From Parasulfuritortus sp036391875 (GTDB lineage Bacteria > Pseudomonadota > Gammaproteobacteria > Burkholderiales > Thiobacillaceae), in contig DASVZA010000016.1 in the NCBI GenBank assembly GCA_036391875.1, positions 62,001 to 126,000 of the forward strand: 64,000 bases of DNA, in the 5' to 3' direction. The notes beneath the pieces are model-generated. The model was not told where the DNA came from and searched no databases. It saw nothing but the letters and a program-made list of their open reading frames with translations. A program made the translations under genes and the position numbers. Of this stretch, positions 27,561 through 36,631 are shown one piece after another. Positions within the stretch are counted from its first letter, which is position 1. Each line of letters starts with the position of its first letter.

Positions 27561-28108
27561 CTCGACCTCCTGGCAATGGGGATAACCTGGGCGGATTCTT
27601 CCGCCATCAGGATGTTCTTGAGCGCCTGCCGGGCGCGTGACAGGCGGCTCATCACCGTGCCGACCGGGATCTCCAGCACGGCCGCCACCTCGGCGTAGCT
27701 GCATTCCTCGATGTCGACCAGGGTCAGCACCTGGCGCTGGCCGACCGGCAGCCGGGCGATGGCCCGCTGGATGCGGTTGGCGGCCTGATGGCTGGCGTAC
27801 AGCCGCTCGGGCGTCACGTCATGGGCCCAGACCGACTCGTCGATCTCGTCGATGTCGACACAGTTCTTGCAGCAACGCAGGTAGTCGCGCCAGCAGTTGT
27901 TGAGGATGGCGAAGATCCAGCTTTCCAGCGCCGCCTCATCCTTGAGCTGGTCGGACCGGTCGAGCGCCCGGGTCAGGCTTTCCTGGGCCAGGTCCTCGGC
28001 CAGGTGGCCGTCGTGGCACCAGGCATAGGCCAGCCGGTACAGGCGCGGGCGCATGGCGATCATCCGCCGGCGCAGATTCGAATTGAACAACAGCGTAAAT
28101 TTGCTCAC
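27557..28108 (-). CDS. ECF RNA polymerase sigma factor
   Basis: 183 residues, GTG start. Region 2 (about 15-80) has LYRLAYAWCHDGHLAEDLAQESLTRA with the usual DxAQExF-like element, and region 4 (about 112-165) has LPVGQRQVLTLVDIEECSYAEVA and a GTVMSRLSRARQAL helix-turn-helix. It carries six cysteines: C31, C72, C79, C80, C83 and C136. C79-C80-x2-C83 lies in the linker between the two regions, an unusual cluster that may bind metal or react with thiol oxidants. Its stop overlaps the start of the anti-sigma gene (ATGA), the usual sign of a cognate pair. Confidence 0.9.
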   Translation of the reverse strand: MSKFTLLFNSNLRRRMIAMRPRLYRLAYAWCHDGHLAEDLAQESLTRALDRSDQLKDEAALESWIFAILNNCWRDYLRCCKNCVDIDEIDESVWAHDVTPERLYASHQAANRIQRAIARLPVGQRQVLTLVDIEECSYAEVAAVLEIPVGTVMSRLSRARQALKNILMAEESAQVIPIARRSR

Positions 28109-28179
28109 CTTGCCGCTCTCAAGACAGTGGGTTGGCCCGGATCAACATGACACCGGTTAAAACCAAAGACGAACCAGCC

Positions 28180-28207
28180 GGAACTTTATTCCAAAATATT
28201 TTTCGGA
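28180..28207 (+). promoter_or_regulatory. Candidate ECF-type promoter upstream of the free dsrE-like gene
   Basis: GGAACTT (28180-28186) is an exact RpoE-type -35 element. After a 16-base spacer comes TCGGA (28203-28207), a poor match to the TCTAA-type -10. GGAA and TTCC also form an inverted repeat (28180-28192). It reads towards the dsrE-like gene 67 bases downstream. It could be the target of the neighbouring sigma factor, but the -10 is weak. Confidence 0.35.
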
Positions 28208-28273
28208 CCGGAATCGCCCTGGCCCATCGAGTATGATGGCCGCCGTTCCATCCGCCAATACCCGCTAACCGAC

Positions 28274-28660
28274 ATGCAAACCGAACCGACCGATTCCGCC
28301 GCACCGGCCGCCAGGACCAAGGTGGTCTACCACGTCAACGACATGGCCGTCGTGCGGGCCACCCTGCGCTATCTCGAAAACCACCTCAATGCCGACCCGA
28401 CGGTCGACATCGTCGTGGTCAGCCACGGCAAGGGCATCGACTTCCTGCTCAACGGCGCGGCCGACGGTCAAGGCGCGTTCGGTCCCGAGGTCACCCGCCT
28501 GGCGGCGCGCGGCGTGGCCTTCAAGGTCTGCAACAACACCCTGAAGGGCAACGACCTCACCCCGGCCGACGTGTGCGCAGCGGCCGAGGTGGTGCCGGCC
28601 GGCGTGGCCGAGATCGCCCGCCTGCAGGCCCGGGAAGGCTACGTCTACATCAAGCCCTGA
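28274..28660 (+). CDS. DsrE/DsrF-family protein, soluble
   Basis: 128 residues, no signal peptide, so cytoplasmic. The fold is recognisable from TKVVYHVNDMAVVRATLRYLENHL, VDIVVVSHGKGIDFLL and the Cys-containing strand VAFKVCNNTLKGNDL (C86), ending in GYVYIKP. DsrE-family proteins carry or bind sulfur on a conserved cysteine in sulfur relay or sensing. It is divergent from the ECF sigma gene and aligns with the periplasmic half of the anti-sigma factor. It stands 76 bases upstream of glgA, possibly on the same transcript. Confidence 0.88.
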   Translation: MQTEPTDSAAPAARTKVVYHVNDMAVVRATLRYLENHLNADPTVDIVVVSHGKGIDFLLNGAADGQGAFGPEVTRLAARGVAFKVCNNTLKGNDLTPADVCAAAEVVPAGVAEIARLQAREGYVYIKP

Positions 28661-28735
28661 GCGCCGCCGCGCCGATACACAACCGTCAAGCTCAGCCCCT
28701 ATACTTGGGCCGGTAATTCACCCGGAATACGTGAC

Positions 28736-30157
28736 ATGCCCTCCATCCTGTTCGCCACCTCGGAAGCCCGCCCGCTGATCAAGACCGGTGGCCTGGCCGA
28801 TGTCTCGGGCGCCCTGCCCAACGCACTCAAGCACATCGGCATCGACTGCCGCATCCTGCTGCCCGGCTACCGGCAAGTCATGGCCGCCCTGCCCGACCTG
28901 CGGCAAGCGGCCTACTTCCACGAATTGCCCAATTTCGGCAACGTCACCTTGCGCGAAGGCACCCTGCCGGGCAGCGAGGTGCCGGTCTACGTGATCGACT
29001 CGCCCTGGCATTACCAGCGCGACGGCGGCCCCTACCAGGATGCCACCGGCCGCGACTTCCCCGACAACGCCTGGCGCTTCGGCCTGCTCTCGCGCATCGC
29101 CGCGCTGCTCGCCGGCCCCGACTCGCCGCTCGACTGGCATCCCGACCTCCTGCACGGCAACGACTGGCAGACCGGCCTGGCGCCGGCCTATCTGCACTAT
29201 GCCGGCCACCGCACGCCGACCGTCATGACCATCCACAACCTGGCCCACCAGGGCATCTTCCCGCCCGAGATGGTGGAGGAACTGGGCTTGCCGCCGGAGA
29301 GCTTCGACATCTCCGGCGTGGAGTACTACGGCAACCTGTCCTTCCTCAAGGCCGGCCTCTATTTCGCCGACTGGATCACCACGGTCAGCCCCTCCTACGC
29401 CCGCGAAATCCAGCACGCACACCTCGGCATGGGCATGCAGGGCCTGCTGTTCGGCCGTCGCCACAGCCTGACCGGCATCCTCAACGGCATCGACACCGCC
29501 GATTGGGATCCGGCCAACGACCCGCACCTGAAACACCCCTATTCCGCCCGTGCCACGTCGGGCAAAAAGCAGTGCAAGCAGGCGCTGCAGGAAGAAATGG
29601 GCTTGACGGTCGATCCGCACGCGCCCCTGTTCGGCGTGGTGTCGCGCCTGGCCGACCAGAAGGGGCTGGACTGGATACTGGCGGTCGCGCCCGGAATCCT
29701 GGACCGGGGCGGCCAACTGGTCGTGCTGGGCACCGGCGAAAAGCCGATCGAAAAGGCCCTGCGCAAACTGGCGCAAAACCGGCCCGGCCGGATGGCGGCC
29801 TTCATCGGCTACGACGAGGCGCTGTCGCACCGGATCGAGGCCGGCATCGACATCTTCCTGATGCCGTCCCGGTTCGAGCCCTGCGGCCTGAACCAGATGT
29901 ACAGCCTGCGCTACGGCGCCGTGCCGGTCGTGCACGCCACGGGAGGGCTCAAGGACACCGTCGCGGACGGCGTGACCGGCTTCGTCTATCACAAATCGGA
30001 TGCCCACAACCTCTGGCTGGCCATCGAACGGGCCCTGGCCCTGTATGCCGACAAGCCCGCCTGGCGCAAGATGATGCTGGCCGGCATGCAGCAGGACTTC
30101 AGCTGGGAGAACAGCGCGCGGCAATACGCCGAACTGTACGGCCGATTGCTGGCCTGA
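28736..30157 (+). CDS. glgA: Glycogen synthase (ADP-glucose type, GT5)
   Basis: 473 residues, normal length. The N-terminal ADP-glucose-binding motif is KTGGLADV (residues 16-23). The C-terminal catalytic motif RFEPCGLNQMYSLRYG contains the conserved glutamate, and GLKDTVADG follows. It adds glucose from ADP-glucose to alpha-1,4-glucan. It is convergent with glgP; the 42-base gap between them contains a GC-rich inverted repeat (around GGCGGGGC/GCCCTGCC) that may act as a weak terminator. glgB, glgC and glgX are not in the window. Confidence 0.95.
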   Translation: MPSILFATSEARPLIKTGGLADVSGALPNALKHIGIDCRILLPGYRQVMAALPDLRQAAYFHELPNFGNVTLREGTLPGSEVPVYVIDSPWHYQRDGGPYQDATGRDFPDNAWRFGLLSRIAALLAGPDSPLDWHPDLLHGNDWQTGLAPAYLHYAGHRTPTVMTIHNLAHQGIFPPEMVEELGLPPESFDISGVEYYGNLSFLKAGLYFADWITTVSPSYAREIQHAHLGMGMQGLLFGRRHSLTGILNGIDTADWDPANDPHLKHPYSARATSGKKQCKQALQEEMGLTVDPHAPLFGVVSRLADQKGLDWILAVAPGILDRGGQLVVLGTGEKPIEKALRKLAQNRPGRMAAFIGYDEALSHRIEAGIDIFLMPSRFEPCGLNQMYSLRYGAVPVVHATGGLKDTVADGVTGFVYHKSDAHNLWLAIERALALYADKPAWRKMMLAGMQQDFSWENSARQYAELYGRLLA

Positions 30158-30199
30158 CGCGCCGGGATCGGCGGGGCCTCCGCCCTGCCGCCGGCCCGG

Positions 30200-32755
30200 T
30201 TACAGCCAGAGCATCAGGCCCAGTTCGAACGGGTGGGTGAGGTATTCGTGGCAGGGATAGGCCCGGATACGGTAGATCAGGCGGCCGCAATATTCCGGCG
30301 TCATCCCCAGGGTGAACACCCTTTCCTTGCCCGTCTGCCCGGTCGCGGTGAACGGGAGCGTCCTCAGCTCCTCTTCCTGGCCATGCCGCGAGGCGCGGCC
30401 GACCAGCAATTCCACCCTGACGTCCTCGGCCGTCAAGCCGTTCAAATCGACCGCGACCTGAATCTCGACCGTGTCGTTGAAGGTGATCCGCTTGGCCGGT
30501 TCATCCAGGCGGCGGATGGTGACGCCGCTCCAGGCCTGCTGCACCCGAGCCTTCCAGTTGGCCAGGGTCCGGGCCGCCTCGAAGTCGTTCTGGCGGAACC
30601 GATGCCACTGGCGGCTGGCCGGGCCGTAGAACTTGTCCATGTACTCCCGCACCATGCGGTTCGAGTTGAAGCGCGGCAGCAAGGTGGCGATGGAGCGCTT
30701 GGCCATGTGCACCCACTGCGGCGAGAAGCCCAGGTCGCCGCGCCGGTAGTACATCGGGATGACCTGGTCCTGCAGCAGTTCGTACAGCGTCTGGCTGTCC
30801 TCCCGGTTGCGCCGGCCGTCGTCGTAATATTCCGGTGCCGGCTTGATGGCCCAGCCGTTGGTGCCGTCGTAGCCCTCCTCCCACCAGCCGTCGGTGACCG
30901 ACAGGTTCAACACCCCGTTCATGGCCGCCTTCATGCCCGAGGTGCCCGAGGCCTCCAATGGGTAGATCGGATTGTTGAGCCAGACGTCGCAGCCGGACAC
31001 CAGGCGCCGGGCCAGGCTCAGGTCATAGCCTTCGACCATCAGGAACTTGCCTTCGAACTCGGGCCAGCGCGAGATTTCGTGGATGCGCCGGATCAGTTCC
31101 TGGCCCGGCTTGTCGGCGGGGTGCGCCTTGCCGGCGAAGATGAACAGCACCGGCCGACCGGCATCGTTGATGATCTCGCGCAGCCAGTCCATGTTCTCGA
31201 ACAGCAGCGTGGCCCGCTTGTAGGTGGCGAAACGGCGGGCGAAGCCGATCACCAGCACGTTCGGATCGAGCGGATTGGCCAGCTTCAGCATGCGGTCGAG
31301 GTGGGCCTCCGAACCGTGGTTGCGTAGGTGCTGCTGGGTCACGCGGTGCTGGATGGTGTGCAGCATCTGGGTCTTCAGGCCCTGGTGCACCGACCAGAAA
31401 TGGTGGTCCGGAATATTTTCCACCTGCAGCCAGAAATCCGTATCGGTGATCCGCCGGCGCCATTCGTAGCCGAGCTTGATGTCGAACAGGTCCTGCCATT
31501 CCTGAGCCAGGAAACTGGAGATATGGACGCCGTTGGTGATGTAGTCCATCGGCGACTCTTCGGGCGCGATCTGCGGCCAGCGGTCGCCGCAGATCTGCGA
31601 CGAGACCCGGCCGTGGATGCGGGACACGCCGTTGTGATGGCGCGAACCGGCCAGGGCCAGCTTGGTCATGTTGAAGTCCTGGCCATGGCCGGCGCCGCCC
31701 AGGCGCATGAAATCCTCCCGGCTGATGCCCATGTCCTCGCAGCAATGGCCGAAGTAGTCCCAGATCATTCCTTCCGAGAAATGGTCGTGGCCGGCCGGCA
31801 CCGGGGTATGGGTGGTGAATACCGTGCTGGCCGCCACCATCTCCAGGGCCGCCTGGCTGGTCAGCCCGTGTTTCTGGACGTCGCGCCGCACCCGCTCCAT
31901 CACCAGGAAGGCGGCGTGGCCCTCGTTGATGTGGTAGACGGTCGGGTGGATGTTCATTTCCTCCAGGGCCCGAACCCCGCCCACGCCGAGCACGATCTCC
32001 TGCTGGATGCGGGTCAGCCGGTCGCCGCCGTAGAGCTGATGGGTGATATGGCAGTCCTCGGGATTGTTTTCCGGCAGATCGGTATCGAGCAGGAGCATGC
32101 GCACCAGGCCGACCTGGGCTTCCCACACCTTGACGATCACCTTGCGGCCGGGGAACTCGAGTTCGACATGGACCTCGCTGCCGTCGTGGCGCATGGCCGG
32201 CCGGATGGGCAGGTCGTCGAAATCGGAATCGGTGTAGGTGGCGATCTGGTTGCCGTCGTTGTCGATGCGCTGGGAGAAATAACCCTGCCGATAGAGCAGG
32301 CCGACAGCAACGAACGGCAGGCGGAGGTCGGAAGCCGCCTTGCAATGGTCTCCGGCCAGGATGCCCAGGCCGCCGGAATAGATCGGGAAGCTCTCGTGGA
32401 AGCCGAACTCGGCACAGAAATAGGCCACCAGGTCGCCCGCTTCGAACGGCAGGGTGGCATCGCGATGCAGCGGTTCGCTCATGTAGGTGTCGAAGGCCGA
32501 CAGCACCCGGTTGTAGCTGCCCAGGAAGATGTGGTCGCCGGCGGCTTCGACCAGACGGTTCTCGTCGACCCGTTTCAGGAAGGCCTTGGGGTTGTTGCCC
32601 ACCGCCCCCCACAAGCCGGGATGCAGCCGGGCGAACAGGGTACGGCTGGGCCGATCCCAGCTGTACCAGAGGTTCTCGGACAATTCCTTGAGGCGGGCAA
32701 GCCGATCCGGGATGTGCGGATTGACTTCCATGGAGAAAGGGGTGCCTGGTTTCAT
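30200..32755 (-). CDS. glgP: Alpha-glucan (glycogen/maltodextrin) phosphorylase, DUF3417 type
   Basis: 851 residues. The DUF3417-like N-terminus (RLARLKELSENLWYSWDRPS) marks the long phosphorylase group found in many environmental bacteria. The GT35 core includes the pyridoxal-phosphate lysine region EASGTSGMKAAMNG and the WL-NNP motif (DVWLNNPIYP). It releases glucose 1-phosphate from alpha-1,4-glucans. Convergent with glgA, so storage and breakdown genes lie together. The C-terminal 110 residues form a beta-rich extension. Confidence 0.94.
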   Translation of the reverse strand: MKPGTPFSMEVNPHIPDRLARLKELSENLWYSWDRPSRTLFARLHPGLWGAVGNNPKAFLKRVDENRLVEAAGDHIFLGSYNRVLSAFDTYMSEPLHRDATLPFEAGDLVAYFCAEFGFHESFPIYSGGLGILAGDHCKAASDLRLPFVAVGLLYRQGYFSQRIDNDGNQIATYTDSDFDDLPIRPAMRHDGSEVHVELEFPGRKVIVKVWEAQVGLVRMLLLDTDLPENNPEDCHITHQLYGGDRLTRIQQEIVLGVGGVRALEEMNIHPTVYHINEGHAAFLVMERVRRDVQKHGLTSQAALEMVAASTVFTTHTPVPAGHDHFSEGMIWDYFGHCCEDMGISREDFMRLGGAGHGQDFNMTKLALAGSRHHNGVSRIHGRVSSQICGDRWPQIAPEESPMDYITNGVHISSFLAQEWQDLFDIKLGYEWRRRITDTDFWLQVENIPDHHFWSVHQGLKTQMLHTIQHRVTQQHLRNHGSEAHLDRMLKLANPLDPNVLVIGFARRFATYKRATLLFENMDWLREIINDAGRPVLFIFAGKAHPADKPGQELIRRIHEISRWPEFEGKFLMVEGYDLSLARRLVSGCDVWLNNPIYPLEASGTSGMKAAMNGVLNLSVTDGWWEEGYDGTNGWAIKPAPEYYDDGRRNREDSQTLYELLQDQVIPMYYRRGDLGFSPQWVHMAKRSIATLLPRFNSNRMVREYMDKFYGPASRQWHRFRQNDFEAARTLANWKARVQQAWSGVTIRRLDEPAKRITFNDTVEIQVAVDLNGLTAEDVRVELLVGRASRHGQEEELRTLPFTATGQTGKERVFTLGMTPEYCGRLIYRIRAYPCHEYLTHPFELGLMLWL

Positions 32756-32820
32756 CGTTCGATATCCCTACGGTCGTTATGGTGAGTCCGTGCAGCCGCC
32801 TTGTCCGAAGCCGGCGCGGC

Positions 32821-33369
32821 TCAGTCCAGCCGGATGAAATGCTCGCGGTAGTACTTCAATTCCTCGATCGACTCCAGGATATCGGAGAGCGCCGTGTGCT
32901 TGTTCTCCTTCTTGAAGCCGTCCATGATTTGAGGCTTCCAGCGCTTGGCCAGTTCCTTGAAGGTCGAGACATCCAGATTGCGGTAGTGGAAATAGGCCTC
33001 CATCTTGGGCAGGTAGCGGGCCAGGAAACGGCGATCCTGGCAGATGGAGTTGCCGCACATGGGCGAAGTCCGCGCCGGAACATGCTTCTTCATGAAGGCG
33101 ATCATGGCATCCTCAACGTCGTATTCGGTCAACAGCGAGGCCTTCACCTTGTCGATCAGGCCGGACTTGCCATGGGTGCCCTTGTTCCAGTTGTCCATGC
33201 CGTCCAGCACCGCGTCGGGCTGGTGGACCACCAGCACGGGGCCTTCCTCGACGAGGTTCAGATCCTTGTCGGTCACCACCAGAGCGACTTCCAGGACGCG
33301 GTCGTTGTCGGGGTCCAAGCCGGACATTTCCATGTCGATCCAGACCAGATGGGTATCGTTCTTTGCCAT
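32821..33369 (-). CDS. orn: Oligoribonuclease
   Basis: 182 residues, the standard length. A DEDDh exonuclease: WIDMEMSGLDPDNDR holds the first two acidic ligands, ARYLPKMEAYFHYRNLDVST the third, and HTALSDILESIEEL the catalytic histidine and last aspartate. It degrades 2-5-nt RNAs, including pGpG from c-di-GMP breakdown, which is relevant to the HD-GYP proteins in the window. Divergent from the M48 protease gene with 69 bases between start codons. Confidence 0.95.
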   Translation of the reverse strand: MAKNDTHLVWIDMEMSGLDPDNDRVLEVALVVTDKDLNLVEEGPVLVVHQPDAVLDGMDNWNKGTHGKSGLIDKVKASLLTEYDVEDAMIAFMKKHVPARTSPMCGNSICQDRRFLARYLPKMEAYFHYRNLDVSTFKELAKRWKPQIMDGFKKENKHTALSDILESIEELKYYREHFIRLD

Positions 33370-33438
33370 GGGCGTTCCAAATTTTAGGGGCGTTCAATTG
33401 TGGCATAATCAGCCGCACAGCGTCATACGACCAAGCTA

Positions 33439-34710
33439 ATGCCTTCATTTTCCAGCATTTTTATTGCAGCATTCATACTCACCTTCGGCCTCAAACTGTG
33501 GCTCGCCCTGCGCCAGATGCGGCACGTCTGGCAATACCGGGGCAGCGTACCGCCCGCCTTCGCCGGCAACATCAGCCTGGAGCAGCACCAGAAAGCGGCC
33601 GACTACACCCTGGCCAAGGGCCGATTGTCCCTGCTCAACCTGGTTCTGGAAGGCGGCCTGCTCCTGCTCTTCACCCTGGGCGGCGGCCTGCAGTGGCTGC
33701 AGGACCGGGCCGCTGGCCTGACCGCCAGCCCGATCTGGCAAGGCACCCTGCTGCTGCTCGGCCTGATGTTCGTCGCCTCGGCCGCCGAGCTGCCCCTCTC
33801 GCTGTACCGCCAGTTCGTGATCGAGGCCCGCTTCGGCTTCAACCGCCAGACCCTGGCCGGCTTCTTCGCCGACCTCGTCAAGCAGGGCCTGCTCGCCCTG
33901 GCCATCGGCATCCCGCTCATCCTGCTCACCCTGTGGCTGATGGGCCGCATGGGCGCCGAATGGTGGCTGTGGGTCTGGCTGATGTGGATGACCTTCAACC
34001 TGCTGGTGCTGGCGATCTACCCGACCTTCATCGCACCGATCTTCAACAAATTCACCCCGCTCGAGGATGCAAGCCTGCGCAGCCGGATCGAACGGCTGCT
34101 CGACCGGGCCGGCTTCCGCGCCAGCGGCGTGTTCGTCATGGACGGCTCCAAGCGGTCCAGCCACGGCAATGCCTATTTCACCGGCCTGGGCCAGTCCAAG
34201 CGCATCGTCTTCTTCGACACCCTGCTGGAACAGCTCGACGCCGATCAGACGGAGGCGGTGCTGGCCCACGAACTGGGCCACTACAAGCACCGCCACGTGC
34301 TCAAGCGCATCGTCCTGATGTTCGTCTTCAGCCTGGTCCTGCTGCTCGGCCTGGCCTGGCTCAAGGATGCCGGCTGGTTCTATGCCGGCCTGCACGTCGC
34401 CAGCCGGACCGACGCCACCGCCCTGGCCCTGTTCTTCCTGGTGCTGCCGGTGTTCCTGTTCCCGGTCACGCCGCTGATGAGCCTTTATTCCCGGCTGCAC
34501 GAATTCGAGGCCGACGCCTTCGCCGCGCGGCAAAGCCGGCCGGAATTCTTGGTCTCGGCCCTGGTCAAACTGTATCGCGACAACGCGTCGACGCTGACAC
34601 CGGACCCGATCCACTCTATCTTTTATGACAGTCACCCCAGGGCCGCGGAGCGGATAGCCCGCCTGCAGACCCTGGCCGATGTCCCGCCCCAGCCCATCGG
34701 GGCGCAATAA
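33439..34710 (+). CDS. M48 family metallopeptidase (Ste24-like)
   Basis: 423 residues with about seven hydrophobic segments. The zinc-binding motif is HELGH (VLAHELGHYKHRHVLK), and the third ligand is in HEFEADAFA. The N-terminal region of four helices resembles Ste24 CAAX prenyl proteases. These enzymes are inner-membrane proteases with few known bacterial substrates. The order orn / M48 / rsgA is common in Betaproteobacteria. The next gene starts 14 bases after the stop. Confidence 0.92.
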   Translation: MPSFSSIFIAAFILTFGLKLWLALRQMRHVWQYRGSVPPAFAGNISLEQHQKAADYTLAKGRLSLLNLVLEGGLLLLFTLGGGLQWLQDRAAGLTASPIWQGTLLLLGLMFVASAAELPLSLYRQFVIEARFGFNRQTLAGFFADLVKQGLLALAIGIPLILLTLWLMGRMGAEWWLWVWLMWMTFNLLVLAIYPTFIAPIFNKFTPLEDASLRSRIERLLDRAGFRASGVFVMDGSKRSSHGNAYFTGLGQSKRIVFFDTLLEQLDADQTEAVLAHELGHYKHRHVLKRIVLMFVFSLVLLLGLAWLKDAGWFYAGLHVASRTDATALALFFLVLPVFLFPVTPLMSLYSRLHEFEADAFAARQSRPEFLVSALVKLYRDNASTLTPDPIHSIFYDSHPRAAERIARLQTLADVPPQPIGAQ

Positions 34711-34724
34711 CGAGGAGGAAAGTC

Positions 34725-35039
34725 ATGAAACCGTACAAGGCATCCCTGCTGTTCGGCCTGTTCCTGGCCGGCGCCGCCCAAGCGGCCGCACCCTTTGCCA
34801 CGGGCAACGCCGCCCACGGCAAGACGCTGCACGCCAAGGACTGTGCCGGCTGCCACGCCGCCCGCTTCGGCGGCGACGGCTCGGCCATCTATACCCGGCC
34901 CGACCACAAGATCCGCAGCGCCGCGGCGTTGGCCCAGCAGATCGACATGTGCAGCGCCAACCTGGGCAACAAACTGTTCCCCGAGGACGAGGCCGATATC
35001 GGCGCCTACCTCAACCAGACCTACTACAAGTTCAAATGA
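34725..35039 (+). CDS. Small periplasmic c-type cytochrome
   Basis: 104 residues with a signal peptide (LLFGLFLAGAAQA|A) and one heme site CAGCH (starting near residue 40). Methionines late in the sequence (QIDMCSANLG) provide a candidate axial ligand, and a conserved NKLFPEDEADIGAYLNQTYY helix ends the fold, as in short class I cytochromes. It should shuttle electrons in the periplasm. Shine-Dalgarno GAGGAGG precedes the start by a few bases. It sits between the M48 protease and rsgA. Confidence 0.92.
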   Translation: MKPYKASLLFGLFLAGAAQAAAPFATGNAAHGKTLHAKDCAGCHAARFGGDGSAIYTRPDHKIRSAAALAQQIDMCSANLGNKLFPEDEADIGAYLNQTYYKFK

Positions 35040-35069
35040 TGCGGAGATGCGGCGCATGAGGCACGGCGG

Positions 35070-35948
35070 GTGACGGGGCAACTGACCGGCCGCGTCGTCG
35101 CCGCACACGGCAGCCATTTCCTGGTCGAGACCACCGAAGGCACACTCGACTGCGTCACCCGCGGCAAGAAGGGCGGCATCGCCTGCAACGACCGCGTCGC
35201 CTGCCGGGCGACCGGCGCGGCGGGCGGCGTCATCGAGGCGGTCCTGGAACGGGACAACCTGCTCTACCGTTCCGACCGGTTCCGCTCCAAGCTCCTGGCC
35301 GCCAACGTCGACCAGATCTTCGTCGTCACCGCGGCCGTGCCCAGCCCCAACCCCGACCTGCTCAACCGCTGCCTGGTCGCCGCCGAGGCGGCCGGCATCC
35401 CGGCCCGGATCGTGGTCAACAAGACCGACCTGGCGGAAAGCGCGGCCCTGCTGGCGCGGCTGAAGCCCTACGAAGCACTGGGCTATCCGCTGATCGCCCT
35501 GGCCGCGAAACGGGACATCGAGCCGTTGCGCGCCTGGCTGGCCGGCAAGGCCTCCATCCTGATCGGCGCGTCCGGGGTCGGCAAAAGCACCCTGGTCAAC
35601 GCACTGGTGCCGGCGGCTGAAATCGCCACCCGGGAGATTTCCGAGGCGCTCGATACCGGCAAGCACACCACGACCAACACCCGGCTCTACCACCTGCCGG
35701 AGGGCGGCGACCTGATCGACTCGCCCGGCATGCAGGAATTCGGGCTCGGCCACCTGGACAACGCGGGGCTGCAGCATGCCTTCCCGGAGTTCCGCCCCCT
35801 GATCGGCCAATGCCGGTTCTACAACTGCCGCCACCTGAAAGAGCCCAATTGCGCAATCCTCGCCGCCGTGGAAAATGGCAGCATTCTTGAGGAGCGCTGG
35901 CGCAGCTATCGCACCCTGGTCCAGGAACTGGACGCCCCCAGGTATTGA
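35070..35948 (+). CDS. rsgA: Ribosome small subunit-dependent GTPase A
   Basis: 292 residues, GTG start. An N-terminal OB fold is followed by a circularly permuted GTPase domain: G4 VVNKTD (about 115-120) comes before G1 GASGVGKSTLVN and G3 DSPGMQEFGL. The C-terminal zinc-binding region has CRFYNCRHLKEPNC. RsgA tests maturation of the 30S subunit and releases RbfA. Close to the cytochrome gene (30 bases) and part of the same plus-strand group. Confidence 0.95.
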   Translation: MTGQLTGRVVAAHGSHFLVETTEGTLDCVTRGKKGGIACNDRVACRATGAAGGVIEAVLERDNLLYRSDRFRSKLLAANVDQIFVVTAAVPSPNPDLLNRCLVAAEAAGIPARIVVNKTDLAESAALLARLKPYEALGYPLIALAAKRDIEPLRAWLAGKASILIGASGVGKSTLVNALVPAAEIATREISEALDTGKHTTTNTRLYHLPEGGDLIDSPGMQEFGLGHLDNAGLQHAFPEFRPLIGQCRFYNCRHLKEPNCAILAAVENGSILEERWRSYRTLVQELDAPRY

Positions 35949-36033
35949 TGCCATAAAGGATGTGGTGCGCCTCCCGTCCAAGCGGCAGCCGGCGGCGTCC
36001 GCGACACATTGAATCACGAACGAGAACGACATC

Positions 36034-36576
36034 ATGAAGCTGAATGTCCTCGCCACCCTCCTGGTTTCCGCCTGCTTGCCGGCCCTCCCGGCCAATGCCG
36101 CCGACATGCCGCAACGCAATTCCGGCCTGTGGCAGATCGACACCCGGACCGATGCCGGCGGCAGCGTGTCGCTGCAGGTCTGCGTCGACAAGAAGACCGA
36201 CAATCTCGCCGCCGGCAACGGCCCGAACCGCAACGTGCGCCCGCAGTGCTCGAAGCTATCGACCCAGCGCCTGGGCGACCGGATCGTGGTCGATTCGGTC
36301 TGCACCTTCAACGGCACCACCGCCATCAGCCATGCCGTGGTCACGGGCAACATGACCGACGCCTACCACATGGACTCGACCACCCGCTTCTCGCCCGCCG
36401 TGCAGGGCGTCGGCCAGAGCCATGCGGTGATGGACGGAAAATGGCTCGACCCCTGCAAGCCGGGCCAGACGCCCGGTTCGGTGACGGTCATGGGCATGCC
36501 CAGCGGCGGCAATTTCCAGCTCACCCCCGAAATGATGAAGCAGATGCAGAAGATGCAGCAGCAATACGGCCGATAA
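36034..36576 (+). CDS. DUF3617 family exported protein
   Basis: 180 residues, ATG preceded by GAACGACATC with only a weak Shine-Dalgarno. A signal peptide (LLVSACLPALPANA|A) is followed by the DUF3617 pattern RNSGLWQIDTRTD, LQVCVDKKTDN and SVCTFNG, with paired cysteines. The C-terminus is Met/Gln-rich (EMMKQMQKMQQQYGR). The family is periplasmic and of unknown function. 85 bases separate it from rsgA. Confidence 0.85.
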   Translation: MKLNVLATLLVSACLPALPANAADMPQRNSGLWQIDTRTDAGGSVSLQVCVDKKTDNLAAGNGPNRNVRPQCSKLSTQRLGDRIVVDSVCTFNGTTAISHAVVTGNMTDAYHMDSTTRFSPAVQGVGQSHAVMDGKWLDPCKPGQTPGSVTVMGMPSGGNFQLTPEMMKQMQKMQQQYGR

Positions 36577-36631
36577 GCCGGCCGCTGCGGCGACCGAGCT
36601 AAAACCGGCCCTCGAACACGGCAGGCGACAG

